64,000 bases of DNA, from NCBI RefSeq assembly GCF_041146395.1, contig NC_090989.1:248610843-248674842 (forward strand). The letters are read 5' to 3'. The notes under the pieces were generated by a model. The model worked only from the letters and a program-made list of their open reading frames with translations, ran no database searches and was not told the origin of the DNA. This DNA comes from Eulemur rufifrons. Lineage: Eukaryota; Chordata; Mammalia; Primates; Lemuridae. Positions 61,633-64,000 of the stretch are shown here, in pieces. The translations under genes and the position numbers were made by a program. Each line of letters begins with the position of its first letter. Positions within the stretch are counted from its first letter, which is position 1.

Positions 61633-62035
61633 CTCTTAAAATACTATGCTCAAAATTTTTGTTAAATATAGTAATTAATATATTTCATTCTATATTCTAT
61701 ATATTATATGTAGGTATCTAGAAAGCAATTTTGCCAAGAACTGAATGAGAACTGAGTGACTGAATTTGCTTTCTATTGTTCCAAGGACATACTGAAAGTT
61801 ACTGGAAAGTTTTATCTTTCGTTAAAAATTACTTTTAAGTTGTAATTTTGCAAAATAAACTTAAAATATTATAAATAATTTTTATTATTTCCCCTTGCTA
61901 ATTTCAATTTTATGCATTTATAGTATCTTTTGTTTTCTTTTTTGAATTTGCTAGTGATTTTTTTTACAGGTTTTTTTTTTTTACAACTAATTATGTCTTG
62001 GATTTATTTTAGGTTTGTTAGATATTAATAACTTA
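61633..62035. other. no recognised feature
   Basis: AT-rich DNA; nothing recognised. Confidence 0.5.
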
Positions 62036-62191
62036 CAGGTTGTCCAGTTAAATTTGAACTTCAGAAAAATAACACATAGAAAAACAATGTAATTTTTTCA
62101 GTATATATTTGTCCCAAATATTACATGGGGTAGACCTATATTAAAAATTTCCTGTTGTTTATCTGAAATTCAGATTTAATTGGACATTCTG
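62036..62191. mobile_element. palindromic MITE-like element
   Basis: 156 bp whose two halves are imperfect inverted repeats. The left arm (CAGGTTGTCCAGTTAAATTTGAACTTCAG...) pairs with the right arm (...CTGAAATTCAGATTTAATTGGACATTCTG) over about 38 bp with a few mismatches. Pairing continues inward (AATTTTTTCAGTATATATT with ACCTATATTAAAAATTT). It is of a known mammalian palindromic repeat type, a non-autonomous DNA transposon in structure. I do not name the family. Confidence 0.75.
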
Positions 62192-62479
62192 CATTTAATT
62201 TGTTAAATCTATCAATCCTATTGATATGCTCTAATGATTCCCTTATTTCTTGTACATTATATTTTATACATTTTCATCTTCATTAACTCCTTGCTTCTAT
62301 TCTCTTCTTGCTTTGCTATGATGTTCTTTTTCTCTATGTTTTTGAGCAAGGTGCTTAATTATTGAGTTTTATTTTATTGACTTTTATAGATAGAGGTTTT
62401 TAATGGTAAAATGTCATATAAAAGCTTTAGCTTTTTTGATGGATGTTTTCATTATCATTGCATTAAAGAAAGTCTGACA
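62192..62479. other. no recognised feature
   Basis: T-rich DNA; may be a further diverged part of the old L1 that follows. Confidence 0.4.
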
Positions 62480-63120
62480 TCTCATTTTTTTATTTCTTTT
62501 TTGACCCAAGTTTTATGTAATTACATTTAAAAAAATCAGATGGAAGGGACTTTTAATTTTGTTATTAATTTACAATTTTAATAGATTATGATAAAATGCT
62601 ATTTGTATCATTTCTATTTAAAATTTCTTGAGGATTTCTTTGTGGTCTAATATATGATCAATTCTTTCTAAATGCAAAAGAAAATTATTTATGATCAGAG
62701 TCCAGAATTTGATATTTAAGACGTTCCTTATCAATTATGGTGCTGAGACCTTCTTATATTTACTTATTTATTTTGTCTGTTTAATCTGACTTCATTGAGG
62801 AAGATGTTTTAAAGTTTCCTCTTATTACTATATTTCTGTTTATTTTCCTTGATTCTGCTATACTTTCTATTTTATGAAAGCTGCTGTATTATTGGGTGCA
62901 TAAATATTAACTGATATCATGTAATAGTCCTCTTTTTTGTCTCTTTAAATCCTATTTTGTGTGGAGTCTACTTAAATAGGAAGATTGTTATTTATGCTTT
63001 TTTATATACATATTTGCACATGCCTGTTATGCCTCTGTTGATCCTTTCATTTTGAACATCTTTTTCTTTTAATGGGCTGGTTAAGGACATATATCAATAT
63101 GTTTGATCTCAATTCTGTCT
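62480..63120 (-). mobile_element. old L1 ORF2 5' region, antisense
   Basis: TTTTTTGACCCAAGTTTTATG, TCTTTGTGGTCTAATATATGATC, CTATTTTATGAAAGCTGCTGTATTATTGGGTGCATAAATATTAAC and TCCTATTTTGTGTGGAGTCTAC follow the reverse strand of the L1 endonuclease-coding region, as at 16350-17320 but more diverged. No frame survives. Confidence 0.6.
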
Positions 63121-64000
63121 TATTTTTCTATTTTATTTTAATAGCGTAATTTTTCATAACTTCTTTTCTTTTCTTTTTCTTTTTTGCCTCTATCTTTTGT
63201 TATTTAAGAAAGTTTTTTTAAAAATTTGTGCTTATTATATATATAAATTTGTACAAATAATGTCTATATACTATTTTTCTAAGTTAAAGATATATGCCAT
63301 TTACCACTTGATCATCCAGTGTATATTTTTAAAAAATTGGTATTTTATTTTACATAGCCATAGTAAAATTTCCACAATCAGAAAATTAACATTGAAATGA
63401 TACTGTTATGAACATATAGATCATACTTAAATATTGTTAATTGTCACAATAATCTTTTTAATAAATGAAAGTTCAAGTATATTCATAGTGTACTATTTGT
63501 TGTAAGTACAAAAGCAAATGTAGAAAAATATACAGTATTTGCTCATTGGTGCAAGAAACACAGGAAAGGTGAACAAAAATAATGTAGTTGGTTTAGATAC
63601 AAGGGTAGAAAGGAATAATATTGAAAGAATAGGTTAACAGGAATAAGGTGGAAGGAAGTGAAGAACAAGATGGAAATGATGGACAATTGTTGGAATGTAA
63701 CTTTCTATATATTTTTCACTTTTGGAATCATGATGATCTTTCTTATGTTTAGAAAAAATTAAACAAGGATAGGATGAATAGAACAAAATTGAGTATAAAC
63801 AAAGCAAACGAAACTAACTGTAGGGAGGGAGAAATCATTTAAGTAACTTTTGAACATAGTGGTTTGATCATATATCTTTAGGGTTATATAATAATTTCAG
63901 AAATACTCTATGTATATTCTGAAACTAAGAAAATGACTAAATAAGTTGTAAATAACAAGATGCAGGATCTTTAGGGCATTATAAATGCGGAAAGGGGGAA
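63121..64000. other. no recognised feature
   Basis: AT-rich DNA to the window end; nothing recognised. Confidence 0.5.

Overview
The window looks like intergenic, AT-rich primate DNA from a strepsirrhine (lemur or galago group). The evidence is the repeats. Five dimeric Alu copies share a strepsirrhine-type layout: an extended A/T-rich linker between the arms (AGAAAGAAATTATATGGACA...) and a right arm ending GAGCTAGGCTGACGCCACGGCACTCACTCTAGCC. Several L1 3' ends carry a G-rich 3' UTR closing with ATAATATGCTGAAATAAA, which I associate with strepsirrhine L1. The species cannot be fixed from this alone. No host protein-coding gene, exon series, tRNA, rRNA, snRNA, CpG island, CRISPR or bacterial-type operon is visible. 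Nearly all open frames are short chance frames. The exceptions are fragments of L1 ORF2.

Layout. 0-5 kb: ancient L2-like LINE remnants, with a tail-to-tail pair near 3.1 kb, and an Alu at 1.5 kb. 5-14 kb: mostly unrecognised AT-rich DNA with simple repeats, two MIRs, a reverse Alu and a candidate reverse LTR at 11.1 kb. 14-17.3 kb: a perfect 38-bp palindrome, a bare poly(A) between direct repeats, two opposed L1 ORF2 fragments, an Alu and a MIR. 18-25 kb: a block homologous to one at 8.1 kb, a MaLR LTR, a MIR and old L1. 25.7-28.3 kb: an L1 with a textbook 5' inversion plus a second L1 reverse-transcriptase fragment. 31-35 kb: a young-looking Alu, an L2-like remnant and an unusual L1 made of a GC-rich leader joined to the L1 3' end. 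37-40.2 kb: two MaLR elements, one with LTR plus internal region. 42.3-44.7 kb: an Alu, an old Alu split by a solo LTR with a 4-bp target duplication, and an L1 tail. 46.5-50 kb: an L1 with about 333 open ORF2 codons and a second L1 3' UTR containing an internal duplication. 51-53 kb: opposed MaLR LTRs and MIRs. 53-64 kb: mostly unrecognised AT-rich DNA with a probable DNA transposon, a palindromic MITE-like element, a short L1 tail and old L1 pieces.

Nothing here works together as a pathway or operon. The window is a record of layered retrotransposition, and its interest lies in insertion structures rather than genes. I did not find a credible undescribed gene system. Family names for old repeats rest on remembered consensus features and need a RepeatMasker/Dfam check.
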